DNA from: Massilia aurea
GTDB lineage: Bacteria > Pseudomonadota > Gammaproteobacteria > Burkholderiales > Burkholderiaceae_D
Length of the DNA stretch: 64,000 bases
NCBI RefSeq assembly: GCF_024753205.1
Contig: NZ_JANUGZ010000003.1
Location: 434,001 to 498,000, forward strand
Direction of reading: 5' to 3'
Part shown: piece after piece, positions 1 to 9,068 of the stretch
How the letters are laid out: each line of letters opens with the position of its first letter
How positions within the stretch are numbered: position 1 is the stretch's first letter
Notes under the pieces: model-generated
Databases searched by the model: none
Told to the model about the DNA's origin: nothing
Seen by the model: only the letters and a program-made list of their open reading frames with translations
Program-made: the position numbers and the translations under genes

Positions 1-2005
1 ACACGGTATTGGTCACATTCTGCGCCAGCTCGGCCGTGTGAATCGCGCGGGCGTTGAGGCTCAGGCCGCTAATCCATGGCAAGTCCCAGTCGATGCCGGC
101 ATTGAATGCATTCTTCGGCACGCCCGTGGCTTTCTTGCCTTCGTTGATGCCGCCGGCGGTGCGCTGCTGTTTGGCATTGTAGAACGTGGCGCTCGTCATC
201 AGGCGCAGGCCCGGTGCGGCTTCGCCGACCGCCGATAGTTCCAGGCCGCGGTTGCGCTGCGTGCCATCCAGGCTGTAGACCGTCGTCAGCGGATCGGTGA
301 TCGCGTTCGGACGATCGATCTGGAACACGGCGGCGCCGAGCAGGACGCGGCCGGTATCGACTTTCGTGCCCACTTCGTATTGCTTGGACTTGAACGGGGC
401 GAAGACTTCACCGGCGTTCGCGGCCGTGGCCGGGGCGGTGCTGCCGCGGGTCAGGCCCGACGTGAAGTTGGCGTACAGCGAGACGTTCTCCATCGGCATG
501 ACGACCAGGCCAGCCAGCGGCGAGACGGCGCTCTCGCTGTACGAGCTCGTCACCGCGCCGCCTGGCGCCACGTTGTCGGCCGACACCTTCTGCTTGCGCA
601 AGCCGCCGGTGAACAGTACGCGACCGTCCAGGAACGTCAGCGTGTCGGTCAGCGAGACGCTCGACAGCTCGGTTTCCGACGTCTTGGTCGGCGCCAGGCG
701 ATCGCCCGTCATCGGCGTGATCGCGACCGGGTTGTAGATGTTCGACAGCTGCGACGAGCTTGGCGCGGCCGACAGGTAAAAGCTGCCCGCTTCGCTGTCC
801 AGGCGCGAGACCGAGGCGGTGATGTAGTGCTTGAGGCCGGCCGTGTCCAGGCTCAGGCGGGCGCCGACTTCGCCGGTCTTGCTGCGTCCATAGGCGTCAT
901 ACCAGGCGTTGGTCAGGCGGAAGTTGCCGGCGGCGTCGACCGCGTTCAGTGCGCGCGCCGTCGGGAAGTCCTGCTCGCTGGCGCCGTAGTGGTAGCCGGC
1001 TGTCGCGTAGACCATCAACTGCTTCGACACGTCGTATTCGAGGCGCGAGGCAATCGTCGCGTCGCGGAACTCGAGGTCGGCGCCGCGGTACACGGCTCGG
1101 TGGCCCGACGGTGGCGCCGGGATCGACGCGATGTCAGGCCGGAAGCTGTTCTGCGCGCGGAAGTTGTCGGTCTTTTCTTGCTGGCCGTAGCTGTCCAGGG
1201 TCCAGCGCAGTTTTGGCGACCGGTAGTCGAGTGCGATTGCGGCCAGGCCGACCTCCTGCTTGCCGTCGTCGATATTGGTGTCGCCGCCGCGGATCACACC
1301 GTTGACGCGCACGCCCCAGGCGCCGTTGTCGCCAAAGCGGCGGCCGACGTCCACATGGGTGCCAAACAGCGCCTTGCTTTCATAGGTAGCCGTCACGCGC
1401 GTCAGTGGCTGGTCGCCGGCGCGCTTGGTCACGATATTGATGTTGCCGCCGACGCTGCCGTTCGGGCTGATGCCGTACATCAGCGTGCCCGGGCCCTTGA
1501 GCACTTCGACGCGCTCCATGATGGCGGCCGGCATGCGGTTCGACGACGACAAGCCGTACAGGCCGTTCAGGCCGACGTCGCCGCTGGTGACATTGAAGCC
1601 CCGGATCTGGAAGTCTTCGCTGAACCCGCCGGTCGACGTCATCACGCGCACCGACGCTTCGTTGACGACGACGTCGGCCAGTGTGCGCACCTGCTGGTCT
1701 TCGAGGATCTGCGACGTATAGTTGGTTGTAGAGAACGGCGTCTTCATGATGTCCGCCTCGCCCAGGATGCCCAGTCCGCCGCTGCGACCGATCTGTCCGC
1801 CGGCATAGGCCGGATCGGCCTGCACTTTCGCACCGGTGATGATCACCTTCTCCACTGCGGCCGGCCCTGCTTCCTGCGCATTGGCGGCAAATGGCAGCGC
1901 CAGGATCGGCGCCGAGGCGACGACGCTGACGAGAGCGCTCCTGACCAGGCGCGACAGGATCGATTCGACGGGTGGGCGTGATGAGGCGTTGGCGTGCTGG
2001 GTCAT
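1..2005 (-). CDS. TonB-dependent siderophore receptor, 3' end cut by window edge
   Basis: Outer-membrane receptor expected to import a ferric siderophore using TonB energy. The frame is open from the ATG at 2003-2005 to the left edge (668 codons), so roughly the last 40-60 residues of the barrel are missing. A signal peptide of about 43 residues ends at ANA-QE. A plug domain follows, with RTLADVV, the motif FQIRGF, RVEVLKGPGTLMYG and GGNINIVTKRAG, typical of TIGR01783-like siderophore receptors. The rest is beta-barrel-like with alternating aromatic strands. A near-perfect Fur box lies 46 bp upstream of the start. Ligand identity cannot be read from the sequence. The frame is hidden from simple ORF calling because it runs off the edge. 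Confidence 0.93.
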   Translation of the reverse strand, partial: MTQHANASSRPPVESILSRLVRSALVSVVASAPILALPFAANAQEAGPAAVEKVIITGAKVQADPAYAGGQIGRSGGLGILGEADIMKTPFSTTNYTSQILEDQQVRTLADVVVNEASVRVMTSTGGFSEDFQIRGFNVTSGDVGLNGLYGLSSSNRMPAAIMERVEVLKGPGTLMYGISPNGSVGGNINIVTKRAGDQPLTRVTATYESKALFGTHVDVGRRFGDNGAWGVRVNGVIRGGDTNIDDGKQEVGLAAIALDYRSPKLRWTLDSYGQQEKTDNFRAQNSFRPDIASIPAPPSGHRAVYRGADLEFRDATIASRLEYDVSKQLMVYATAGYHYGASEQDFPTARALNAVDAAGNFRLTNAWYDAYGRSKTGEVGARLSLDTAGLKHYITASVSRLDSEAGSFYLSAAPSSSQLSNIYNPVAITPMTGDRLAPTKTSETELSSVSLTDTLTFLDGRVLFTGGLRKQKVSADNVAPGGAVTSSYSESAVSPLAGLVVMPMENVSLYANFTSGLTRGSTAPATAANAGEVFAPFKSKQYEVGTKVDTGRVLLGAAVFQIDRPNAITDPLTTVYSLDGTQRNRGLELSAVGEAAPGLRLMTSATFYNAKQQRTAGGINEGKKATGVPKNAFNAGIDWDLPWISGLSLNARAIHTAELAQNVTNTV

Positions 2006-2050
2006 GGTTTGGCGATCGTAAGGTGCGAAAAACCGGGATTCTAACAGAGA

Positions 2051-2065
2051 TGAGAATCATTATCA
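2051..2065 (-). promoter_or_regulatory. Fur box of the siderophore receptor
   Basis: On the minus strand the site reads TGATAATGATTCTCA and matches the 7-1-7 Fur consensus TGATAATNATTATCA at all but one defined position. It sits 46 bp upstream of the receptor start, where ferric uptake regulator binding would block transcription when iron is sufficient. Extra CATT/ATTC half-site-like hexamers continue to about 2080. Confidence 0.85.
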
Positions 2066-2148
2066 TCCTCATTCGCATTGTCAGGGCCTTCGCATCGCTG
2101 CCACGTGCGCCACGATGAGCTGGTCAGTCCGGGCCTTGTCACCCGCTG

Positions 2149-2175
2149 AAAAATTATTTTAAAAAATTTCGATAA
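2149..2175 (+). promoter_or_regulatory. Candidate sigma-28 promoter of flagellin
   Basis: AAAA (2149-2152), a 15-nt spacer and TTCGATAA (2168-2175) resemble the FliA consensus TAAA-N15-GCCGATAA (3/4 and 6/8 matches). The window encodes its own FliA. The implied 5' leader is about 95 nt. The region is AT-rich, so a chance match is possible. Confidence 0.4.
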
Positions 2176-2221
2176 AGAATTTAATGCCGTACGGAAATGT
2201 GTCGCCTTGTACTCATGAGAG

Positions 2222-2236
2222 CGAGTGACGCACTCG
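2222..2236. repeat. Palindrome in the flagellin leader
   Basis: CGAGTG-ACG-CACTCG is a perfect 6-bp inverted repeat 39 nt upstream of the flagellin ATG. It could be an RNA hairpin or an operator; nothing in the sequence decides between them. Confidence 0.4.
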
Positions 2237-2274
2237 ACATACAGAATTCTTACCCTACATTTTCGGAGTCCATC

Positions 2275-3132
2275 ATGCTGAGCCTGCACACCAACAACGC
2301 TGCCCTGTCCGCACAAAACGCCATCTCGAAGACCCAGAGCAATCTTTCGACCTCGATGACCCGCCTGTCGACCGGCTACCGCATCAACTCGGCAATGGAC
2401 GACGCGGCCGGCCTGCAGATCGCTTCGCGCCTCAAAGCCCAGACTTCGGGCATGAGCGTTGCCATGCGCAACACCCAGAACTCGACCGCAATGCTGCAAA
2501 CGGCCGAAGGCGCGCTGGATGAAGTCTCGAACATGCTGGTTCGCATGAAGGATCTGGCAACCCAGGCTGCCGATGCATCGTCGAGCGCCAACGACAAGAC
2601 CGCCATGCAGTCGGAATACGATGCGCTGGGCAAGGAACTGTACAACGTCATGAACAACACCTCGTTCGGCGGCAACAAGCTGCTGATCGGCGGTACCACT
2701 GCATCGTCGATGACCTTCCAGATCGGCGCGTCGTCGACCGAAACCATGACGGTCAACCTGGGCACCAACCTCACCGCAGTGGCAACCGCTGTCACCGCCG
2801 CTACCTCGAACTATGCTGCAGCGCCTGCAGCCGCAGGTACTGAGCTGACCGGCGCAGCCAATGCAACGATCGCTCTGCTGTCGACCGCACTGGACAGTGT
2901 GGGCACCGTGCGCTCGGACATCGGCGCCGCCGCCAACCGCCTGGAACACGTCAACAACAACCTGTCGAACATCAGCACCAACACCAAGCAAGCTACCGGC
3001 CTGATCATGGACGTCGACTTCGCTACCGAAAGCGCCAACATGACGTCGAGCCAGATGCTGCTGCAAGCCGGTACCGCCATGCTCAAGCAGTCGAACAGCA
3101 TGTCGTCGATGGTCATGTCGCTGCTGCAATAA
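2275..3132 (+). CDS. fliC: Flagellin (lateral type, LafA-like)
   Basis: Filament subunit of 285 residues. The N-terminal D0/D1 segment (residues 1 to about 130) begins MLSLHTNNAALSAQ and carries STGYRINSAMDDAAGLQIA. The C-terminal D1/D0 helix ends with SQMLLQAGTAMLKQSN and MSLLQ. The central region is short (about 60 Ala/Thr-rich residues), so the surface-exposed D2/D3 domains are minimal. The start at 2275 is chosen because the family begins M-[LAI]-x-[LI]-x-T-N and GGAG lies just upstream; an earlier in-frame ATG at 2197 would add 26 unrelated residues. A terminator follows. It is the only flagellin gene in the window and lies at the outer edge of the flagellar cluster. Confidence 0.96.
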   Translation: MLSLHTNNAALSAQNAISKTQSNLSTSMTRLSTGYRINSAMDDAAGLQIASRLKAQTSGMSVAMRNTQNSTAMLQTAEGALDEVSNMLVRMKDLATQAADASSSANDKTAMQSEYDALGKELYNVMNNTSFGGNKLLIGGTTASSMTFQIGASSTETMTVNLGTNLTAVATAVTAATSNYAAAPAAAGTELTGAANATIALLSTALDSVGTVRSDIGAAANRLEHVNNNLSNISTNTKQATGLIMDVDFATESANMTSSQMLLQAGTAMLKQSNSMSSMVMSLLQ

Positions 3133-3170
3133 TGGCCGCATACCCGGGCCTCACCCCGGGTTAGACTCCA

Positions 3171-3197
3171 AAGGCCAGCCACGCGGTTGGCCTTTTT
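3171..3197 (+). terminator. Intrinsic terminator after flagellin
   Basis: AAGGCCAGCC and GGTTGGCCTT form a 10-bp stem with one G-T wobble and a 5-nt loop, followed by TTTT. It ends the monocistronic flagellin message 38 nt after the stop codon. Confidence 0.85.
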
Positions 3198-3218
3198 TCA
3201 TTTTTGACAGGCATTCCG

Positions 3219-4067
3219 ATGGCCCATATGTTCCCCGTTGCCGCGCTGCCGCCGCCAACCCTCGCGCCATTGCAGGTCGGCGCCGTGGTGGCCCCGGCCG
3301 CCGTGCTGGCTGGCGGCGCCGATGCATTGCCGCTGCCGTTTTCAGCGCCACTGTCGCCGGATACCACGGCGACGGGCAAGCCGGGCGCCGAGTCCGGCGG
3401 CGATGGCGCCGCCATGCGGCCGGACCAGGTGCTCCTGGCGCGCCAGCTGGCCTATCAGCAGCAGGACGGCGCCGGCCTGGCGCGGGCCTGGCGCAGCCAG
3501 GTGCGTAATCATGGCAGCCAGCTGACCAGCCGCGCGCTGGCCGACATGGGCGGGCATCTGTCGCCGGCCATGCTCGCTGCGGGGCAACAGGGCCAGGTCG
3601 TGCACCAGCCCCAGCTGCTCGCGACGCACCAGGATGCCTGGCGCTTCACGGTCCATGGTGCCGGCGACAAGCCGCAGCACCTGGCTGTGGTGGCCGACGA
3701 GGCCGACAAGCCCCCCGGTCGCCGCCGCCGTGCGCGCGCCGCACTGCACCTCGAACTCGAACTGGCCGACGGCAGCGCCGTCGTGATCCAGGTCGAACCC
3801 ACGCCGCAGGGCCTGGTGATCGACGTCTGCGCGCCCGATGCGGGCGCGCTCACGCGCCTGCGCTGGCTGCAGCCCGAACTCGAGACCGTGCTGAAGCGGG
3901 CCGGTCTGACAGTACTGCGCTGGGGCTTTCGCGATACCCTGCCCCCTGGGCGCAGCCACGCGATGATCGCCAACGCCGAAGAGGCGGCGCAAGCGCTGAC
4001 GCCGGCCGTGTTCCGCGCCGTCGCCGAACTGGCGCTGCTGCTGCCCGCCGAGCGCGGGCGCGGCTGA
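3219..4067 (+). CDS. FliK-like hook-length-control domain protein
   Basis: Protein of 282 residues whose function is inferred only from its C-terminal third. Residues from about 170 on (ALHLELELADGSAVVIQVEPT, then VIDVCAPD and LETVLKRAGLTVLRWGF) have the alternating beta pattern and the final 'amphipathic helix, then strand' of the Flg_hook/FliK C-terminal domain. The N-terminal half is Ala/Pro-rich and presumably disordered, as in FliK. ATG 3219 is preferred over an upstream TTG at 3204. It sits directly after the flagellin terminator, away from the canonical fliK at 20213, so it may be a second substrate-specificity or length-control factor. It could also be an unrelated secreted protein. 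Confidence 0.55.
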   Translation: MAHMFPVAALPPPTLAPLQVGAVVAPAAVLAGGADALPLPFSAPLSPDTTATGKPGAESGGDGAAMRPDQVLLARQLAYQQQDGAGLARAWRSQVRNHGSQLTSRALADMGGHLSPAMLAAGQQGQVVHQPQLLATHQDAWRFTVHGAGDKPQHLAVVADEADKPPGRRRRARAALHLELELADGSAVVIQVEPTPQGLVIDVCAPDAGALTRLRWLQPELETVLKRAGLTVLRWGFRDTLPPGRSHAMIANAEEAAQALTPAVFRAVAELALLLPAERGRG

Positions 4068-4206
4068 CTGATCCAGCCGGCTGAGCAGCGCGCCGCCCCC
4101 GGGGCTGCGCCGACTACAATGGCGCTTGTCTTCACGCATTCGCCCTATCAATGACACGCTGCAGATGCACGCGGCCAGCTGCGCCGCTGCCGGTGAGCTC
4201 ACCGGC

Positions 4207-5832
4207 ATGACCAAATCCCAGACCCCTGCTCCGGCGCCCTCGGCCAACGACGCCGCGCCGCCGCCATCGGCATTCGGCCCGATGCGCGCCCCCGTGTTCC
4301 GCATGCTGTGGCTGACCTGGCTGATCGCCAACACCTGCATGTGGATGAACGACGTGGCCGCCGCCTGGATGATGACGTCGCTGACGAGCGCGCCGATCTG
4401 GGTCGCGCTGGTGCAGACCGCGTCGATGCTGCCCGTGTTCCTGCTCGGGCTGCCCAGCGGCGCGCTGGCCGACATCCTCGACCGGCGGCGCTATTTCATC
4501 ATCACGCAGTTCTGGGTCGCCGTCGTGGCCACGATCCTGTGCGCGGTGATCCTGGCCGACGCCATCACGCCGCCGGTGCTGCTGGCGCTGACGTTTGCCA
4601 ACGGCATTGGCCTGGCCATGCGCTGGCCCGTGTTCTCGGCGATCGTGCCCGAACTGGTGCCGCGCGCGCAATTGCCGGCAGCGCTGGCATTGAATGGCGT
4701 GGCGATGAACGCGTCGCGCATTGCCGGGCCACTGGCGGCCGGGGCCATCATCGCCAGCCTGGGCAGCGCCTACGTGTTCGTGCTCAATGCGGTGCTGTCG
4801 GTGATTTCGGGCTTCGTGATCATGCGCTGGCGCCGCACGCACGTGCCAAGTCCGCTGGGGCGCGAGCGGATCGGCGGCGCGATGCGCGTCGGCCTGCAGT
4901 TTGCGCGGCACTCCAACCGCGTAAAGGCAGTGCTGGCGCGGGTGGCGGCGTCGTTCTTCCACTCCACCGCCCTGATGGCGCTGCTGCCGCTGGTGGCGCG
5001 CGCGCAGGGCGGCGGCGGCGCTGGCGTCTTCACGCTGCTGCTGGCCTGCATGGGTGGCGGTGCGATCAGCGCTGTGTTCTTCCTGCCGCGCATGCGCCAG
5101 GCGTTCAGCCGCGATACGCTCGTCATGGCCAGTACCGTGCTGTCGGCGGCGATGATCGCGGTGGCGGCCGTCAGCACGAACGTGGTGCTGACTTCTAGCG
5201 CGATGTGGCTGTCGGGGATGGCATTCATCGTGTCGGCCAATTCGCTGAGCGTATCGATGCAGATGGCCCTGCCCGACTGGGTGCGGGCGCGCGGGATGTC
5301 GATCTACCAGATGGCCCTGATGGGCGCGAGCGCGACGGGCGCAGCCGTCTGGGGCCAGGTCGCAACGCTCGACAGCGTGCAGCACAGCCTGTTGTATGCC
5401 GCCGGCAGCAGCGTGGTCGTGATGGCGCTCGTGCTGCGCCTGATCCAGGACCGCGAGCTGCTCGAAGACATGACGCCGTCGTCCGCGCTCAAGGCGCTGG
5501 CGCCATCGCTCTCGCCGCTGCAGGATGGCGGGCGCCTCGTGCTGACGGTGGAATACCGGATCGACCCGGAGCGCACCGAGGCCTTCATGGCGCTGATGGA
5601 ACTGAGCCGGCGCGCGCGCCTGCGCCAGGGTGCCCTCAGCTGGACCTTGCTGCGCGACGTCAGCGATCCGGGATTATTCACCGAGCAGATCATCGATCCG
5701 TCCTGGACCGAGCACCTGCGCCGTTTCGACCGCGCCACGGCGGGCGACGCCGCGCTGCGCGAGCGCAAGCTGGCGTTTCACCTGGGACCGGACGGCCCGG
5801 TGATCACGCGACGCCTCGTGGCGAAGGGCTGA
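4207..5832 (+). CDS. MFS transporter, MFS_3 (EntS-like) family, with C-terminal extension
   Basis: Inner-membrane permease of 541 residues from ATG 4207 (GGTGAG upstream; an in-frame start at 4126 also exists). About 12 hydrophobic segments are visible; the first loop carries DILDRRRYFI after helix 2, the family A-type motif (GxLADxxxRR). The last roughly 110 residues form a soluble tail with LVLTVEYRIDPERTEAFMAL, resembling the small ABM-like domain often fused to MFS_3 exporters. The family contains enterobactin exporter EntS and other efflux pumps; the substrate is unknown. It is convergent with flhA (stop codons abut at 5832/5833) and separates the flagellin end from the export-apparatus operon. 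Nothing suggests a flagellar role. TACAAT at about 4114 could be its -10 box. Confidence 0.85.
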   Translation: MTKSQTPAPAPSANDAAPPPSAFGPMRAPVFRMLWLTWLIANTCMWMNDVAAAWMMTSLTSAPIWVALVQTASMLPVFLLGLPSGALADILDRRRYFIITQFWVAVVATILCAVILADAITPPVLLALTFANGIGLAMRWPVFSAIVPELVPRAQLPAALALNGVAMNASRIAGPLAAGAIIASLGSAYVFVLNAVLSVISGFVIMRWRRTHVPSPLGRERIGGAMRVGLQFARHSNRVKAVLARVAASFFHSTALMALLPLVARAQGGGGAGVFTLLLACMGGGAISAVFFLPRMRQAFSRDTLVMASTVLSAAMIAVAAVSTNVVLTSSAMWLSGMAFIVSANSLSVSMQMALPDWVRARGMSIYQMALMGASATGAAVWGQVATLDSVQHSLLYAAGSSVVVMALVLRLIQDRELLEDMTPSSALKALAPSLSPLQDGGRLVLTVEYRIDPERTEAFMALMELSRRARLRQGALSWTLLRDVSDPGLFTEQIIDPSWTEHLRRFDRATAGDAALRERKLAFHLGPDGPVITRRLVAKG

Positions 5833-7935
5833 TCAGCCCACCGTGCCGACGATCGACACGTCGCGGTTTTCGGGGATCTCGTTGTACGACAGCACGTGCA
5901 GGCCCGGCGCGAACAGCCGCGCATAGCGGGCCAGCAGTGGCCGCACCTGTGGCAACACGAGCAGCAGCGGCGGCGTGTGCTGGCCTTTCATCTGCTCGCG
6001 CGCGACCGGCATATTGATCTGCAGTTGCGCCAGCAGTTGCGGATCGATCGGGTAATTGTCCAGCGCGACCTTGCCGCCGCCATTCTGGCGCGCCTGATTC
6101 AGGGACCCGAGCAGCATGTTTTCCAGTTCGGCCGACAGGTTAAAGGCCGGCATGTCTTTCTTTTTGCCGAACAGCGTCGAGACGATCTGGCGCCGCAGCG
6201 CGCAGCGCACTTCGGCCGCCAGCAGGATCGGGTCCTTGGTCGTCTCCGAGCTGTCGAGCAGCGTGGTGGCGATCACCACGATGTCCTTCAGTGAGACGCC
6301 TTCGGTCAGCAGCACGCGGAACACGCGCAGCAGTTGGGTGTGCGTGAGCGCCTTGTCGAGCGCCGCGGCCAGCTTGGGCGACAGCGCCGTCAGGCGTTCC
6401 ATGATCGCCGGCACGTCTTCGTGGCGGAACAGTTCATGCAGGTATTCGCGCACCACTTTCGACACGTGCGTCGCGATCGCGCTCGGCACTTCGACCACCT
6501 GATAGCCCAGCCCCAGCGCATGCGCCTTCTGCTCGGGCAGGATCCACGTGATCGCCATCCCGTAGGCCGGCTCGATGCCGGGGATGCCATCGAGTTCGCC
6601 GTACACGTTCGGTGACGGGATCGCCAGCAGATGGTCGGGCATGACTTCGGCCTCGGCCACGACGGTGCCCGACAGGCTGATCGCGTATTGCGTCGGGCGC
6701 AGCGCCAGGTCGTCGCGCACCGAGATCGCCGGCAGCAGCATGCCCATCTGCTCCGACAGGCTCTGGCGCACGCCCTTGATGCGCTTGGCCAGCGGCTCGG
6801 CCTGGGCACGGTCGATCATGCCCACCAGCTTGTAGCCCACTGCCACCGTCACCGCCTGCACGACCGGCAGCGCCTGCCAATCGAGCTCGGGCACGCGGTC
6901 GTCACGCAAGGCCGCTTCGATCTTTGCCACGCCCGCCACGTCCGGCGCGCCGATGCGCTTGGCCATCGTCCAGCCTACCCAGGCCAGCACGCCCGCGGCC
7001 ACCGTGAAGAACCACCACGGCATGCCCGGCACGATCGCCAGGATCATCATCACCCCGGCGGCCGAGTACAGCACGCCCGGCCGGGCCAGCAATTGCTGGC
7101 TGACCTGGTCTTCGAGGTCGCCCGACTCGCCGATGCGCGTGACCAGGATGGCGGCGGCAGCCGACAGCAGCAGCGCCGGGATCTGGCCCACCAGGCCGTC
7201 GCCGATCGTGAGCAGCGCGTACACGCGGAACGCATCGGCCAGCGGCAGGTCGTGCATCAGCGAACCGATGGCGACGCCGCCGATCAGGTTGATGATCAGG
7301 ATCAGGATCGAGGCAATGGCGTCGCCGCGCACGAATTTGGAGGCACCGTCCATCGCGCCATAGAAGTCGGCTTCGGCGGCGACGTCCTTGCGCCGCGTGG
7401 TCGCCTGCTCCTGGTTGACCAGGCCGGCATTCAGGTCGGCGTCGATCGCCATCTGCTTGCCGGGCAGCGCATCGAGCGTGAAGCGCGCCGAGACTTCCGA
7501 GATGCGCTCGGCGCCCTTGGTCACGACGATGAAGTTGATGATCATCAGGATCACGAACACCACCAGGCCGACGACGAAATTGCCGCCGATGACGACGTTA
7601 CCGAACGATTCGATGACCTGGCCGGCCGCGTGCGTGCCTTCGTGACCGTTGAGCAGAACGACGCGGGTCGAGGCCACGTTCAGCGCCAGGCGCATCAGGG
7701 TCGTGCCCAGGATCACGGTCGGGAACACCGAGAAGTCGAGCGGGCGCTTGGCCGTCACGGCCACCAGAATCACGATCAGCGACAGCACGATGTTGAACGT
7801 GAACAGCACGTCGAGCAGGATCGGCGGCAGCGGCAGGATGATCATCCCCAGCAGCGCAATCAGGAACACGGGCGCGGCGAACTTGTGGCGGCGCAGCTCT
7901 CCCACGAAGGCGTTGAAGGTATTCGTCACGGTCAT
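5833..7935 (-). CDS. flhA: Flagellar export gate protein FlhA (lateral type)
   Basis: Large inner-membrane subunit of the flagellar type III export gate, 700 residues. The first about 330 residues hold 8 hydrophobic segments, with the FHIPEP-family hallmarks LPPILLDVLFTFNIVLSL near the N-terminus and RFTLDALPGKQMAIDADLNA in the cytoplasmic loop. The C-terminal cytoplasmic domain (about 340-700) includes SPNVYGELDGIPGIEPAYG and ends in VLSYNEIP, the site that receives chaperone-substrate complexes. It is the last gene of a leftward operon and its ATG overlaps the flhB stop by 4 bp. Confidence 0.96.
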   Translation of the reverse strand: MTVTNTFNAFVGELRRHKFAAPVFLIALLGMIILPLPPILLDVLFTFNIVLSLIVILVAVTAKRPLDFSVFPTVILGTTLMRLALNVASTRVVLLNGHEGTHAAGQVIESFGNVVIGGNFVVGLVVFVILMIINFIVVTKGAERISEVSARFTLDALPGKQMAIDADLNAGLVNQEQATTRRKDVAAEADFYGAMDGASKFVRGDAIASILILIINLIGGVAIGSLMHDLPLADAFRVYALLTIGDGLVGQIPALLLSAAAAILVTRIGESGDLEDQVSQQLLARPGVLYSAAGVMMILAIVPGMPWWFFTVAAGVLAWVGWTMAKRIGAPDVAGVAKIEAALRDDRVPELDWQALPVVQAVTVAVGYKLVGMIDRAQAEPLAKRIKGVRQSLSEQMGMLLPAISVRDDLALRPTQYAISLSGTVVAEAEVMPDHLLAIPSPNVYGELDGIPGIEPAYGMAITWILPEQKAHALGLGYQVVEVPSAIATHVSKVVREYLHELFRHEDVPAIMERLTALSPKLAAALDKALTHTQLLRVFRVLLTEGVSLKDIVVIATTLLDSSETTKDPILLAAEVRCALRRQIVSTLFGKKKDMPAFNLSAELENMLLGSLNQARQNGGGKVALDNYPIDPQLLAQLQINMPVAREQMKGQHTPPLLLVLPQVRPLLARYARLFAPGLHVLSYNEIPENRDVSIVGTVG

Positions 7936-9068
7936 GCTTGAGCCTCACTCAGGTGCGGTGGTACGACCACCTCGTTGGGGAACCGCGGCGGCGCCTGGCG
8001 CCTGCCTGCACGGAACGCATTCAGTTGTAAAACATAATTGAGCACTTGCGACACGGCCTGGTACAGCGGCGCGGGAATCTGCTGCTGCACCTGGCTCGTG
8101 TGATAGATCGCGCGCGCCAGCGGCGGCAGCTCCACTACCTCGAGTCCGTGTTCGACGGCCACACGGCGGATGAACAGCGCCATCTCGTCGACACCCTTGG
8201 CCACCACGAACGGCGCCTCGGCGCGGTCGACGTCGTACTTGAGCGCCACCGCGTAGTGCTCGGGATTGACGATCACGACGTCGGCCGTCGGCACTGACTT
8301 GCGCACGCTGCGCTGGGCCAGCTGGTTTTGCAGCTGGCGGATGCGCTGCTTGATTTCCGGGCGGCCTTCACTGCTCTTGTGCTCTTCCTTGATGTCCTGC
8401 TTGCTCATGCGCTGGTTGCGCATGAAGAGAAAACTCTGCACCGGCACGTCGATCAGCGCGAACAGGATGAACACCGCCACCAGCGCCATCAGCGCGTCGA
8501 ACACCAGCGTGCCGCCGGCGCCGATGGCAACGTCGAGCGGCATGCGCTGCAACTCGATATAGCCCTTGATGCTGCCGTTCGAGACATGCCACAGCACGAT
8601 GCCGAGCACGATCGCCTTGGCCGCCGACGTCAGAAAGCCCACCCAGTGCTTCTGCTTGAACAGGTTGCCCAGATTGGTCAGTGGATTGAGGCGGCTGAAC
8701 TTCGGCGCCAGGTTCTTGCCGCTGGCGACGATGCCGCCCGGGATCGCGCCGGCGATGACGATCGCCAGCGGCACGGCCAGCAATGGCAGCACCATGTGCA
8801 CGAGCAGCAGCAGCGCTGACGAAAACACCGTGGACAATGCGTTTTCCATGGCGCCCGCCTCGCCCAGCGGCACGAACACGAGACGAAACAGGTGGCGCAT
8901 GTCGTCCAGGTACCCCGGCAGCATCATCATGAAGACCTTCAGGCTGATCAGGATGCCGACGGCCGTCGCCAGGTCGCGCGAACGCGCCACCTGCCCCTCG
9001 TCGCGCGCTTTCTTGAGCTTTTGCGCCGAGGGTTTTTCGGTCTTGTCGCCGCTGCTGCTATCGGCCAT
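7932..9068 (-). CDS. flhB: Flagellar export switch protein FlhB with NPEH motif
   Basis: Substrate-specificity switch of the export apparatus, 378 residues. The N-terminus has DKTEKPSAQKLKKARDEGQVARSRDL, then four membrane segments (about 30-210) and the soluble C-domain with MSKQDIKEEHKSSEGRPEIK. The autocleavage loop at about residue 272 reads VIVNPEHYAVALKYD, so the usual NPTH is NPEH. Asn and Pro, which carry out cleavage in the family, are kept. The 11-bp overlap with fliR and 4-bp overlap with flhA show tight coupling. Confidence 0.96.
   Translation of the reverse strand: MADSSSGDKTEKPSAQKLKKARDEGQVARSRDLATAVGILISLKVFMMMLPGYLDDMRHLFRLVFVPLGEAGAMENALSTVFSSALLLLVHMVLPLLAVPLAIVIAGAIPGGIVASGKNLAPKFSRLNPLTNLGNLFKQKHWVGFLTSAAKAIVLGIVLWHVSNGSIKGYIELQRMPLDVAIGAGGTLVFDALMALVAVFILFALIDVPVQSFLFMRNQRMSKQDIKEEHKSSEGRPEIKQRIRQLQNQLAQRSVRKSVPTADVVIVNPEHYAVALKYDVDRAEAPFVVAKGVDEMALFIRRVAVEHGLEVVELPPLARAIYHTSQVQQQIPAPLYQAVSQVLNYVLQLNAFRAGRRQAPPRFPNEVVVPPHLSEAQA

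Noticed and set aside
2197-2274. Longer flagellin start at 2197
   Set aside because: It would add 26 residues unlike any flagellin N-terminus; ATG 2275 has a ribosome site and the family start.
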